Part shown: positions 33,725 through 44,800 of the stretch, piece after piece
How the letters are laid out: each line of letters begins with the position of its first letter
Position numbering within the stretch: the first letter of the stretch is position 1
Assembly (NCBI RefSeq): GCF_014202905.1
Contig: NZ_JACHHY010000010.1
Location: 91,460 to 155,459 of the forward strand
Reading direction: 5' to 3'
DNA length: 64,000 nucleotides
Source: Chitinivorax tropicus
GTDB lineage: Bacteria > Pseudomonadota > Gammaproteobacteria > Burkholderiales > SCOH01
Notes under the pieces: model-generated
The model's input: the letters and a program-made list of their open reading frames with translations, nothing else
Told to the model about the DNA's origin: nothing
The model's database searches: none
Translations under genes and position numbers: made by a program

Positions 33725-35266
33725 ATGACGCCCCCTACCCCATTATTGAGCGTCAACGGTGTCGCCAAGCACTATGCTACCCCGGTGCTGAGCGATATCG
33801 ATCTGACGCTGTCCGCCGGTGAAGTGCTGGCCTTGACCGGTGAAAACGGCGCGGGCAAAAGCACGCTCTCCAAGATCATATGCGGCTTGGTGCCGCCGAC
33901 ACTGGGCTCATTGACCCTGTCTGGGCAGCCTTATCAGCCGACATCCCGTAGCCATGCCGAGAAACTGGGCGTGCGCATGGTCATGCAGGAACTCAGCCTG
34001 ATCCCTACGTTGAGCGTGGCGGAAAACCTGTTGCTGGATAAGCTGCCGCAACGATTTGGTCTGATCAACCGCCGTGTCTTACATGAACAGGCCGCCAGGC
34101 AGATGGCCGCCATTGGCCTGGACAATATCGACCCCAGCGCTCCAGTCGGCAGCCTGGGCATCGGTCACCAGCAGATGGTGGAAATCGCACGCAATCTGGT
34201 TGGTGATTGCAAACTGCTGATTCTGGACGAACCCACCGCCATGTTGACCGACCGTGAGATTGCGCACCTGTTTGTGCAGATCGCCAAGCTCAAGGCTTGC
34301 GGCGTAGGCATCATCTATATCTCCCACCGGCTGGACGAGCTGCAACGCATTGCGGATCGGGTCGCGGTGCTGCGCGATGGGCGGCTGGTGGATGTGCGCC
34401 CGATGGCAGGCGTCACACAAGACGAGCTGGTACAGCGCATGGTCGGCAAGACCGTGGACGAAGGCGCCGGACGCCCGCGCCGCCAGGCCGGGGCGGTGCG
34501 TCTGGCCGCCCGGCAACTGCGGCGTGGCGAGCTGGTACAAGATGTCGATCTGGAGCTACGCGGCGGTGAAATCATGGGCCTGGCTGGCTTGGTTGGCGCA
34601 GGCCGTACTGAATTACTGCGGCTGATCTTTGGTGCGGATCGCAAGGAAGGCGGCGAGCTGTATCTCGACCAGGCAGCCACAGCGGTGACCATTGATTCGC
34701 CGATGGCTGCCATCCGCCATGGCATCGGCCTGGTCACGGAGGACCGCAAGGCACAGGGCCTGCTGCTGAATCAACCGATTCGCATCAACACCACACTGGC
34801 CAATCTGAAGCCCGTCAATCGTCATGGTTGGCTCAATCAGACAGCCGAGCTGTCCATCACCCAGCACTTGGCAGACCTGCTGCGCGTGAAATGCCAATCG
34901 GTCGAGCAGCCTGTCGGTGAGCTGTCCGGTGGCAACCAGCAGAAGGTCGTATTCGCGCGCTGGCTGCATCGCGACTGCAATGTACTGCTATTGGACGAAC
35001 CCACGCGCGGGGTCGATATCGGCGCCCGTGCCGACCTGTATCAAGAGTTGGATCGACTGGCTGCGGCGGGCAAGGCCTTGCTGATGGTATCCAGCGACTT
35101 GCGCGAGTTGATGACAGTCTGCGACCGGATCGGCGTGATGAGCGCAGGCAGGCTGGTCGCCATTTTCGAACGCGGCCAATGGACCGAACAAGGCTTGCTG
35201 GAAGCATGCTTCAGCGGTTACGCCAACCTGAACCGCACCCAACACGCGGCAACAACGCATCATTGA
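33725..35266 (+). CDS. rbsA: ribose ABC transporter ATP-binding protein
   Basis: The 513-residue protein has two ABC ATPase domains in tandem, as in all RbsA/MglA-type sugar importers. The first has Walker A TGENGAGKST and Walker B LLILDEPTA, with the signature degenerate as LGIGHQQ. The second has signature LSGGNQQKV and Walker B LLLDEPTRG, while its Walker A is replaced by LVGAGRTEL, which is normal for the family. I chose the ATG at 33725 after AGGAGAGG; the open frame extends 32 residues upstream without conservation. It forms the importer with RbsC and RbsB. Confidence 0.95.
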   Translation: MTPPTPLLSVNGVAKHYATPVLSDIDLTLSAGEVLALTGENGAGKSTLSKIICGLVPPTLGSLTLSGQPYQPTSRSHAEKLGVRMVMQELSLIPTLSVAENLLLDKLPQRFGLINRRVLHEQAARQMAAIGLDNIDPSAPVGSLGIGHQQMVEIARNLVGDCKLLILDEPTAMLTDREIAHLFVQIAKLKACGVGIIYISHRLDELQRIADRVAVLRDGRLVDVRPMAGVTQDELVQRMVGKTVDEGAGRPRRQAGAVRLAARQLRRGELVQDVDLELRGGEIMGLAGLVGAGRTELLRLIFGADRKEGGELYLDQAATAVTIDSPMAAIRHGIGLVTEDRKAQGLLLNQPIRINTTLANLKPVNRHGWLNQTAELSITQHLADLLRVKCQSVEQPVGELSGGNQQKVVFARWLHRDCNVLLLDEPTRGVDIGARADLYQELDRLAAAGKALLMVSSDLRELMTVCDRIGVMSAGRLVAIFERGQWTEQGLLEACFSGYANLNRTQHAATTHH

Positions 35267-35273
35267 GGTAACC

Positions 35274-36275
35274 ATGCAATCTTCTACACAAACCCTGCGC
35301 AATCAATCCACGGGAAAACCCACCGGCGGCAAGCTGGGGGGCGCCATGGGAACCTATATCGGACTGCTGGGCACGCTGGCCGCGATGATCGCGCTGTTTG
35401 GCACGCTGAGCCAATATTTCCTGACCATGGATACCTTTGTCACCATTGCCAATGACATCCCAGCGCTGGCTGTCATGGCGGTCGGCATGACCTTTGTGCT
35501 GGTCATCGCAGGCATCGACTTATCGGTCGGCTCGGTGATGGCGCTGGGTGGCGCAGTCACGGCCATCGCGCTGCAGCAATGGCAATGGGGTGTCTGGCCT
35601 GCGGCCCTGCTGGGCTTGGTGGTCGGGCTGGTATGCGGCTTGATCAACGGCGTGGTGTCTGTCGGCTGGCGTCTGCCTTCATTCATCGTGTCACTGGGCA
35701 TGTTGGAAATTGCCCGTGGCAGCGCTTACATCGCGACGGACTCCCGCACCCAATATATCGGCACCACCGTGGAATGGCTCAGCGCCCCCATTGCGGGCAG
35801 CATTTCGCCTGCCTTCATCCTGGCCGTGCTGGTGGTGATCGCCGGGCAGATCATCCTCACCCGCACTGTGTTTGGCCGTTACATGATCGGCATCGGCACC
35901 AATGAGGAAGCCATGCGACTGGCTGGGGTCGATCCACGCCCAGTCAAGATTGCGGTATTTGCGCTGATCGGTGTACTGGCTGCAGTGGCAGGCCTGATGC
36001 AGACCTCTCGCCTGGAAGCCGCCGACCCCAATATGGGCGTCGGTATCGAGCTGCAGGTGATTGCAGCCGTGGTCATCGGCGGAACCAGTCTGATGGGGGG
36101 ACGCGGGTCGGTCATCAACACCTTCTTCGGCGTGCTGATCATCGCAGTGCTAGAGGCGGGCCTGGCCCAAGTCGGCGCCAGCGAGCCGACCAAGCGCATC
36201 ATCACTGGCTGCGTCATCGTCGCCGCCGTGGTGCTGGACATGTACCGTGAACGCCGCCGTGCGCGCAAAGGTTGA
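35274..36275 (+). CDS. rbsC: ribose ABC transporter permease
   Basis: The 333-residue integral membrane protein of the BPD_transp_2 family has about nine or ten hydrophobic helices and the family stretch VIAGIDLSVGSVMALGGAV near residue 80. RbsC forms the membrane channel for ribose. A ribosome site (GAGGT) lies between it and rbsA, 7 bp downstream of the rbsA stop. The N-terminal 25 residues are hydrophilic (Ser/Thr/Gly-rich). Confidence 0.94.
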   Translation: MQSSTQTLRNQSTGKPTGGKLGGAMGTYIGLLGTLAAMIALFGTLSQYFLTMDTFVTIANDIPALAVMAVGMTFVLVIAGIDLSVGSVMALGGAVTAIALQQWQWGVWPAALLGLVVGLVCGLINGVVSVGWRLPSFIVSLGMLEIARGSAYIATDSRTQYIGTTVEWLSAPIAGSISPAFILAVLVVIAGQIILTRTVFGRYMIGIGTNEEAMRLAGVDPRPVKIAVFALIGVLAAVAGLMQTSRLEAADPNMGVGIELQVIAAVVIGGTSLMGGRGSVINTFFGVLIIAVLEAGLAQVGASEPTKRIITGCVIVAAVVLDMYRERRRARKG

Positions 36276-36348
36276 TGCATCTTCCATCGCAGACCAGATG
36301 CCATTCCATCACATCATGCAACGACCCAATTCTGCGTGGAGTTAAGCC

Positions 36349-37398
36349 ATGGCAACCATGAAGGAAGTCGCCCACCGGGCTGGCGTGTCGGTCACTACCG
36401 TATCACATGTGCTGAACGGCACCCGACATGTGAGCGACGACGCCAGGAACCGGATCGAGCAGGCGATCCGTGAGTTGTCCTATGTGCCCAGCGCGGTCGC
36501 ACGTAGCCTCAAGCATAACGTGACGCACACCATCGGCATGATGATCCCCAACAGCTCGAACCCGTATTTCGCTGAGATATTACGGGTCATCGAGGCGCGT
36601 TGTTTCGATGCGGGTTATAACGTCATCCTGTGCAATTCGGACGACAACCCGCACAAGCAGAGCGTGTACTTGCGGGTGCTGACCGAGCGGCGCATCGATG
36701 GGCTGATCGTCGTCACCTCGGGCGAAGACGCCGGGCTGCCTGCGCTGCTGACCGACCTGCACCTACCCATGGTGCTGGTGGATCGTGAAATGGACAATAT
36801 CCACTGCGATCTGGTCGAAGTCAGCCACATTCAGGGCGGATACCTGGCCACCCAGCACCTGCTGACGCTGGGGCATCGTCACATCGCCTGCATCAGCGGC
36901 CCCAGCGAGATCTCACCCAGCGATCAACGGATTGCCGGCTGGCAGCTGGCAATGGGTGAGGCCGGAATCGAGCCAGCGGATGATGCACTCTGGCGCAGTG
37001 ACTTCACCAGTCGCGGCGGCTATCAGGCCATGCATGCCCTGCTCCGCCAGCCACAGCCACCCAGTGCGGTCTTCGTCTGCAACGATCTGATGGCGATAGG
37101 CGCCATGTGTGCGGCTTACGAATTGGGTATCCGTGTCCCGGATCAGCTGTCGATCATTGGCTTTGACGACATCGACCTGGCGTCATTCAGCAGCCCGCCG
37201 CTGACGACCGTGTCGCAGCCCAAGGAACGCATTGGCGCCATTGCCGTGGACATGTTGCTGGAGCACATCCAAGGCCGCCGCGACGAGCCGCGCCGCATCG
37301 TATTGCAGCCTGAGCTGCGCTTTCGCAGCTCGACCGCACCTTTTGCCCCGCCGGGTACGCCGGCCCGGCGCAGCAAAACCACATTGAACAACCGTTAG
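36349..37398 (+). CDS. rbsR: LacI-family ribose operon repressor
   Basis: The 349-residue regulator has an N-terminal LacI helix-turn-helix (MATMKEVAHRAGVSVTTVSH) with the hinge helix SAVARSLK, then a periplasmic-binding-protein-like effector domain (about 60-330). It resembles RbsR, which represses rbs genes until ribose is present. Its likely binding site is the palindrome at 32419-32434. It lies inside the operon, between rbsC and rbsK, rather than at the end as in E. coli. A GGAG ribosome site precedes the ATG. Confidence 0.92.
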   Translation: MATMKEVAHRAGVSVTTVSHVLNGTRHVSDDARNRIEQAIRELSYVPSAVARSLKHNVTHTIGMMIPNSSNPYFAEILRVIEARCFDAGYNVILCNSDDNPHKQSVYLRVLTERRIDGLIVVTSGEDAGLPALLTDLHLPMVLVDREMDNIHCDLVEVSHIQGGYLATQHLLTLGHRHIACISGPSEISPSDQRIAGWQLAMGEAGIEPADDALWRSDFTSRGGYQAMHALLRQPQPPSAVFVCNDLMAIGAMCAAYELGIRVPDQLSIIGFDDIDLASFSSPPLTTVSQPKERIGAIAVDMLLEHIQGRRDEPRRIVLQPELRFRSSTAPFAPPGTPARRSKTTLNNR

Positions 37399-37447
37399 GC
37401 CGATCCATCGGGTCACGACCTTCCTCCAACCAACCATCTGAATCCAC

Positions 37448-38371
37448 ATGACCACATACAAACCATCTACACGCCGTCTCGTTGTTGTTGGTAGTCTGAA
37501 CATGGACCTGGTGATGCGCGTCCCACGTGCGCCAGAGGCCGGTGAAACCCTGACCGGGTACGACTTTGCCACCCATCCAGGTGGCAAAGGTGCCAATCAG
37601 GCGGTGGCCTGCGCCCGATTGGGTGGCGAGGTCAGCTTGATCGGTCGGCTGGGCAATGACGCATTCGGTCAGGTATTGCGTGATGGCCTGATCGCGGAAG
37701 GCATCTCGGATGACACCGTGGGCAGCGATGACCGGGCAGCCACTGGCGTTGCCATGATCATGGTGGATGACGCCGCGCAGAACCGCATCACCCTGGCCCC
37801 GGGTGCAAACGCCAAGCTGACACCCGCCCACATCGATGCCCAGGCAGGGCTGTTCGATGGCGCGGCGATGTTGATCCTGCAACTGGAAGTACCCATGCCC
37901 ACCGTGCTGCACGCTGCCACGCTCGCCCGCCGGCATGGTTGCCCCGTGCTGCTCAACCCAGCGCCCGCGACCAGCTTGCCCGATGCCATCTGGCCAATGA
38001 TCGATTACCTGGTGCCTAATGAGACAGAAGCCACGCTATTGACCGGCATCATAGTCACTGACCCGGCCAGCGCTGGCGAAGCCGCAAAACGATTGCTGGA
38101 TAAGGGCGTCCGCAATGTGCTGATCACATTGGGCTCACAAGGTGTGCTGCTTGCCAATGGACAAGGCACCGAACATCTGCCAGCGTTTGTGGTTAAAGCC
38201 ATCGACACCACGGCGGCGGGTGACACCTTCATCGGCGGCTTGGCTGCCGGCCTGGCAGAGGGCATGAGCCTGTCCGATGCCGCCCGCCTAGGCCAACGTG
38301 CCGCGTCGATCAGCGTCACTCGCCACGGCGCACAACCGTCCATCCCATATCGTGCCGAGCTGAATAGTTGA
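37448..38371 (+). CDS. rbsK: ribokinase
   Basis: The 307-residue PfkB-family kinase phosphorylates D-ribose to ribose 5-phosphate with ATP. Family motifs are GSLNMDLVMRVPRAPEAGET near the N-terminus, HPGGKGANQAVACARLGG for substrate binding, and the C-terminal anion hole and catalytic Asp in DTTAAGDTFIGG. The length matches E. coli RbsK (309). It follows rbsR by 49 bp in the ribose operon. Confidence 0.95.
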   Translation: MTTYKPSTRRLVVVGSLNMDLVMRVPRAPEAGETLTGYDFATHPGGKGANQAVACARLGGEVSLIGRLGNDAFGQVLRDGLIAEGISDDTVGSDDRAATGVAMIMVDDAAQNRITLAPGANAKLTPAHIDAQAGLFDGAAMLILQLEVPMPTVLHAATLARRHGCPVLLNPAPATSLPDAIWPMIDYLVPNETEATLLTGIIVTDPASAGEAAKRLLDKGVRNVLITLGSQGVLLANGQGTEHLPAFVVKAIDTTAAGDTFIGGLAAGLAEGMSLSDAARLGQRAASISVTRHGAQPSIPYRAELNS

Positions 38372-38416
38372 AATTTTGCCTGCTTAACCAGGCTTTGTTG
38401 TTGAGAGAGTTGCACC

Positions 38417-38812
38417 ATGAAGAAGACCCCACTGCTACACCCTGATCTGTCCGATGCCATTGCCCGCCTGGGGCATGGTGACATGCTGGTGATCGCTGAT
38501 GCTGGCTTACCGATCCCCGACGGGCCACGCCGGATCGATCTGGCAGTGACGCCGGGGCTGCCCGGCCTGGATGCAGTGTTGGAGGTAGTGCTGGGAGAAA
38601 TGCAGGCCGAGTACGCCACCATCGCATCCGAGCTGGGCGACCGCAATCCCGTCGTGGCGCAACAGGTGGCACAGCGCCTGGGCGGTCTCGCCATCCGACA
38701 GCTCGATCATGAACAATTCAAGCAGTTGACCCGGGCCGCGCGCGTTATCGTCAGAACCGGCGAATGCACCCCGTATGCGAATGTGATCTTACACGCGGGC
38801 GTGGTGTTCTGA
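38417..38812 (+). CDS. rbsD: D-ribose pyranase
   Basis: The 131-residue RbsD interconverts the pyranose and furanose forms of ribose, supplying the form used by RbsK. The N-terminal LGHGD with the catalytic His and the C-terminal RTGECTPYANVIL match the family, and the length is typical (about 139). In E. coli rbsD is first; here it is last, ending only 14 bp from the convergent end of the giant signalling gene, with no obvious terminator between them. Confidence 0.93.
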   Translation: MKKTPLLHPDLSDAIARLGHGDMLVIADAGLPIPDGPRRIDLAVTPGLPGLDAVLEVVLGEMQAEYATIASELGDRNPVVAQQVAQRLGGLAIRQLDHEQFKQLTRAARVIVRTGECTPYANVILHAGVVF

Positions 38813-38826
38813 CCCAACAGGGGTGC

Positions 38827-41800
38827 TCAGCCCGGCAACGCCGGATTGGGCGCCCACAGACCCGCATGCGGATCGGTGATCAACCCAGAGCGCAGCAATC
38901 TTTCATGCAGCACCAGCGCATCGGCAACGTGGGTACGTAGCTCGATGCGGTCCACCGGTTTGTTGATGAATTTATGTACCGTCCCATCGTTGATGGCGTC
39001 CAGCATGCCACGGAAATCGGCATGGCTGCTCATCAACAACCGCACCGTATTCGGTGACAACTGACGGGCCCGCTTCAGGAAGTCGATGCCCATCATGTCT
39101 GGCATATGCTGATCACACAGAATCACCCCGACGTGATGACAGGCCAGCTCCTCGAATGCAATCTGCACATCGTTGGCGATCAATATCCGGTAGTCGGCCT
39201 CGCGCAGATCGCGCTCCATCGCAGTGGTGACGCTGAATTCATCATCCACGATCATCAAGGTATGCTGTCGCGTCTTTTTCCGCACACCGATCGGCGCACG
39301 GATATGCCCCTCGCGCAGCAGGTTGCTGCATGCCTCGGCGGGCATGGCCGCGCTGAAGTAATGGCCTTGCACTTGGTCGCATTCCCGGCTTTCGAGCAAT
39401 GCCACCTGGCCGGGGGTCTCCACCATCTCGGCAATCACCACCAGCCCCAGCCGGTGCGCCATGGAGATGATGGCATCGGTAATGGCCAGGCTGCGCGGGT
39501 CTGATGTGATCTCTTTCACAAACGAGCCATCCAGCTTCAGCTTATCGATCGGAAAACGTTTCAGATAGTGCATATTCGAATAAGCCGTACCGAAGTCATC
39601 GATGGCCAGCTTGACACCAAGCTCCTTCAGCTTGTACATCAATGCGATATTCTTTTCCGGGTCGTCCATCGACACGCTTTCCGTCAATTCCAGCTCCAGA
39701 AACTCCGGTGTCATGTGGGTGGACTGCAATAGATTGGCCAACAATACTTCCAGGCCCCGTCGCCTGAATTGCTTGGCCGATACGTTAACGGCAATGCTCA
39801 GCTCCGGCATGCCCATTTCCTGCCAGACCCGGTTCTGCCGGCAGGCCTGATGAATCACCCACTCGCCCAGTGGCTCGATCAGGCCGGTTTCCTCAGCGAT
39901 CGGGATGAAGCGGCCCGGCGAGATATTCCCCAGCTCTGGGTGCTTCCAGCGTAACAAGGCTTCCAGGCCGACGATGCGACCGGTCTTCAGCTCGATCTGC
40001 GGCTGGTAGTGCAAGGACAGTTGCTCCCGTTCGATGGCATGACGCAGCTCGCTCTCGATATGTACTTTTTCAGATAACTTGTGCCCAAGCTCCGCGCTGT
40101 AGGTCTGCAGATTGTTGCGGCCTTCCTGCTTGGCTTGGTACATGGCAGCATCAGCAAACCGGAGCAGGTCATCGGCATTGCGCCCATCCGTCGGAAATGC
40201 GCTGTAACCGACGCTACAGGTGACCACCAGCTCCCGTCCGCCCAGGTGGATGGGCTCCACTACCCGGCTCAATACCCGCTGAATGACTTTCGATTCTTCG
40301 TTGCCATCGACGGCGTCTTGCAACAACACCACGAACTCGTCGCCACCGATACGGGCAATGGTGTCTGAATCCCGTACACAGCTGGTCATACGGCCCGCCA
40401 GTGTTTTCAGCAGCTCATCACCCATTTCATGTCCAAAACTGTCATTGATCCACTTGAAGCGGTCGAGATCGATGAAGCACACTGCACAGCGGCCATTGTT
40501 GCGGCGAGCATAGGCAATGGCCTGGGTCAGCCGATCCATGAACACATTGCGGTTCGGTAGACCGGTCAGCGCATCATGCGTGGCCTGATGTTGCAAGGCG
40601 CTTTCCAGACGCTTGCGCTCGGTGATGTCCTGCACCATGCCTTCATAGCAGATCACTTCATTCTGCTCGTTCCGAACCACATGGGCGGTGATGGACAGCT
40701 CGATCTCCGTGCCATCTGCCCGCCTGGCGGGCACCTCGACATTGCGGATGGCGCCTTCGAGCCGGATGGCGCTTGCCAGGCCGTCATTGGCCTCCCGCCC
40801 GAGAAAGACGTCAAACGGCTGCCGGCCATAATGTGTTTTCAAGTCCTCCGGCGATTTGCAGCCCAGAATCCGGGCCAAGGCATTGTTCGCCAGAATCAGT
40901 TGACCATCCCACTCACAGCGAAAGATCCCCTCGGCGGCATTGTCGAAAATGTCACGGAACTTTGATTCCGCCTCACGTAGCTTCTGTTCTGACAGCTTAT
41001 GCTCTTCGATCTCCCGCGCCAGTTTTTCATACAGCATGGCGTTCTGGATGGATATGGCCGCCTGCGTCGCCAACAGATTCAGCAACTCCACCCGTTCGGT
41101 GTGGAAGACGCCCGCCAATTGGCTGTTTTCCAGGTACAACATGCCCACCATCACATGCTGGCGCAGGATCGGCATGCACAGTACTGATTTAGGCATCACC
41201 GCGACGATATACGGGTCGGAGACGAACAAGCCATCGATGGTTGCATCGTGCAGCACGACACAGGCTTGGGTGCGCTCCACATATTGGGTGATCTGCAGCG
41301 GTAGCTCCAAGGGGTTGGGCAATGCGGACGGGTCACCTATGGCCGGCAGGCTGGGCGTCTGGTGACCAGTCTGGCTGGCAGCGACCACCCAGCTTTCATC
41401 CCGCTTCAGCAACAGGCACGCTTTTTGTCCTCCGGCAGATTCCAACAGGGTATTCAGCAATTGCCCGAGCAGCTTGTCGAGCACAATCTCGCTGGAAATG
41501 GCGTGTGATGCCTTGAGCACAGCGGCGATGTCCAGCTCGCCCAGCGAGGGGCCATCATCTATCCGGCTGGGCCGCCGCCGGATGGGCGCTGCCATCTGTG
41601 GTGGGTCGCCCACCAATTGATTGGCAACCGGGGTCGGGCTGGCCGTAGCAGGCAGAAACTCCGTCAAAAGACGTGGATGCTCGCTCAGCAAAGCAGCGGC
41701 TTTATTCTTTGCCCCCCATGCGACATAGCCAAACCGTGCCTTGCGCATATAGATCCGGCCAAAGTCCAGCTTGCCTTGTTGCAACCAGAACTTGGCTGCC

Positions 41801-44800
41801 AACTCATTGGCCATGGCCTCGTGCTGTAAGTGCCCACTATTGCCTGCTGTCTGGATGGCTGCATCGTAAAGCTGCATGGCGTGCTCAGTCTCTCCCTGGA
41901 TGCGGGCCAGCTCGGCGGACACCAGCTGGTATTGATGCAGGAAATTGGCGGGGCAATGCTCTGCCCAGATCAACAACTGCGCCTGATTGGCCTCAATCTG
42001 GGCTAGGCTCGCCCCCTCCACGTCCACATCTGGGTATAGCGCCAAGAGCACCAGCGAATGGACAAAATTGATGGCGGCCTCGGTGAGATTGCCTTTCACA
42101 TAGCCCTGCATGCCCCGCGCCTCGTCCAGACAGCCCAATGCCAGCTCCGGAAAACCATACAGATACAGGGCAAACGCCTTGGCCAGACGGTAAAAACACA
42201 AGGCGGCAAATGACCGGTGCTCATGGCTGGCCAGCAGGAAATCCGCCTCGGTGGTGTCCGCGACATCAAATGACAGGATGCCTGCGGTCTCGCCAGCCAG
42301 ATTGGCCGCCACCAAGCGACACCCGAGGATATTGTCGGTGGACAGATTGTGTTTCACCCGCTTGGCGAAGGACAGATGACGCGTGGTATCGCTCAGTAAC
42401 TTGTTGAGATTCTCCCCCCGCAGAAAGCCATTCAGGGTTCGACAATTGGCCAGAATATAGCCGATGAATTGAAACTCTCCGGATTCCATACCAGCACGCT
42501 GTCCCTCATCATTGAACACGTCAGCCTCGGACACCGGGCGCATCCAATGATTGAGGAACATGCTGATGATCAGGCAGGCCTTGCACTTCAAGCTGTGGCT
42601 ATTGTATTTCTCAGCCAGACGCAGCCCCAGCATGCCGAATTCGTACCCCATCTGATACCGGCCACGGTTGGCGGCCAGGGTATTGCCAAAGCTGGCATAG
42701 CCTTTTGACGACTCGGGCACATTGCCATACTGCATCGACAGCTTGGTCATGCGCGCCAACACCCAGCTGTAAAGGGCATACCGGTTGGTGAAGTAGATGG
42801 TGGTGTGCACCGTCATCATCACCTTCATGACGGCCATGATGCGCGGGTCGGTCATGGCGGGCAGATCAATCAAGGATGCGACGGTACAGGCTTGCAGACC
42901 AGCCTCCACATCAGCGATCTCCGCCTCCAACGCGGCGTTCAGATTCTCTGGTACCGGGAAGCCCATGCCTAGCAGAGCCAGTGCCTTGCTGGCCGATTCG
43001 ACCGCCTCCTCGTTCTTGCCCAGCATGGTGAGCTGGGTGACCAGCTGAGCGTAGGCTTCGCTGCGATCGAGCAATGCTGCTTTCTGCCAGATGGTGTCGA
43101 TCAGTTGCTCTGACGCTTCATAACAGCCGTTCAGGTATTCAGCCTCGGCGCGCTCACGGTGCAGCGCCAACGTCAGGTCGTACTGCTCCGCCCAATCACC
43201 GGGAAATGCCGTCATGCCTTGCTGCAGATAACTCAGCGCTGCACTGTAGGCAGAGGCAAATTTGGCTTTCCGGGCAGCCTCCAGATTGAGCTGAGCGACT
43301 TCGATCCGCTCACCTTCCGCATCGACCAATGCCAGGCCACGATTCAGATGATCCACCACCTCGAACAAGCGCTCACCCCATGCCGCCATCCCCAGGTTAT
43401 TGAGCAACAGACGCCCCAGCCTTAGATGCAGGCCGGGCTTTTCGTCGTCTGCGATCAGCTCATATGCGGCTTGCTGCACCCGATCATGCAGAAATTTCAG
43501 TCGATGGTAGACCAGGGTTGAATCCGGGTTGCTCTGATCAAGGATGGACAGATCCGAAGCGGGCAGCAAAATGCCATCACGTACTGCCGGGAACAGCCGC
43601 CGGTAACACTCAGCGGGTTGCCTTTCGATCACCAGGGCCAAGGTCGCCAGATCGAAGCGGTTACCCAGGCAGGCGGCCAGCCTGAGTGCAGCCACCGTGT
43701 CCGCTGGCTGTTTACGTAATTTGGCCAGCATCAGGCTGACGACATTGTCGGTGATATCAGATTGCTCGATACGAGCAATATCCCAGCGCCAGCGTGCATG
43801 ATCGGGGTTTTCCGGGTCAGCCTGGAACTGGATCATACCCTCTTGGTACAAGGTGGTCAGAAACTGGCCGACAAAGAACGGGTTGCCCGCCGTCTTGTGC
43901 AAGACCAGGTCAGCCAGTGGTTCGGCTTCCTCCAGGCTACAGTAGAACGCATCACTGACCAGCCGTGTCACATGCTCCAGGTGCATCGACTGCAGTACGA
44001 TGAATGAAATCGGCGCGGCCTGTCGATCCAGCCGTTCGGTCAGCGCGGTCAATGGATGTTGCTCGTTGACTTCGTTGTCGCGGAAAGCACCGATGATCAT
44101 CAGATGTCCGGCCTCATCGTCGATCAACAGCACCTCCATCAGCTGCAATGTCGCCATATCCGCCCACTGCAAGTCATCCAGAAAAATCACCAGTGGGTGA
44201 TCCGCCTGGTAAAACACGCGGACAAAGCGCTGGAACAACATATTGAAGCGATTCTGCGCCTCGCGGGGGGGCAAGGCGGCCACTGGCGGCTGCGGCCCCA
44301 GGATCAGCTCCAGCTCAGGAATCACATCGATGATCAACTGGCCATTCTGCTCCAGCGCATCGATCAGCAGTTTCCGCCACCGCAGAATGCTGACCTCGCT
44401 CTCGGTCAACAGCTGGCCGATCAACGACTGCAGCGCCGTGACCAATGCGCTGTACGGCACAGTGCGCTGGAACTGGTCAAATTTACCGCTGATGAAATAC
44501 CCACGCCGCATGGTGATGGGCCGGAACAGCTCTTGCACCAGGCAGGTCTTGCCGATACCTGAGTACCCGGCAATCAACATCAACATCCGCCCACCACGGC
44601 TGACATGCTCGAACGCATCGAGCATCTTGTCGATCTCCTGCTCCCGACCATACAGGGTTTGCGGCAGATGAAAACCACTGGGTATATCGTGTTCCGCCAG
44701 CTTGAACAGCTCAATGTCCAGGTGGTCTTTCAAGCGCAGCAGGCAGGCATCCAGGTCCGATTTGATTCCCCATGCACTCTGGTAACGACGTTCTGCGGTC

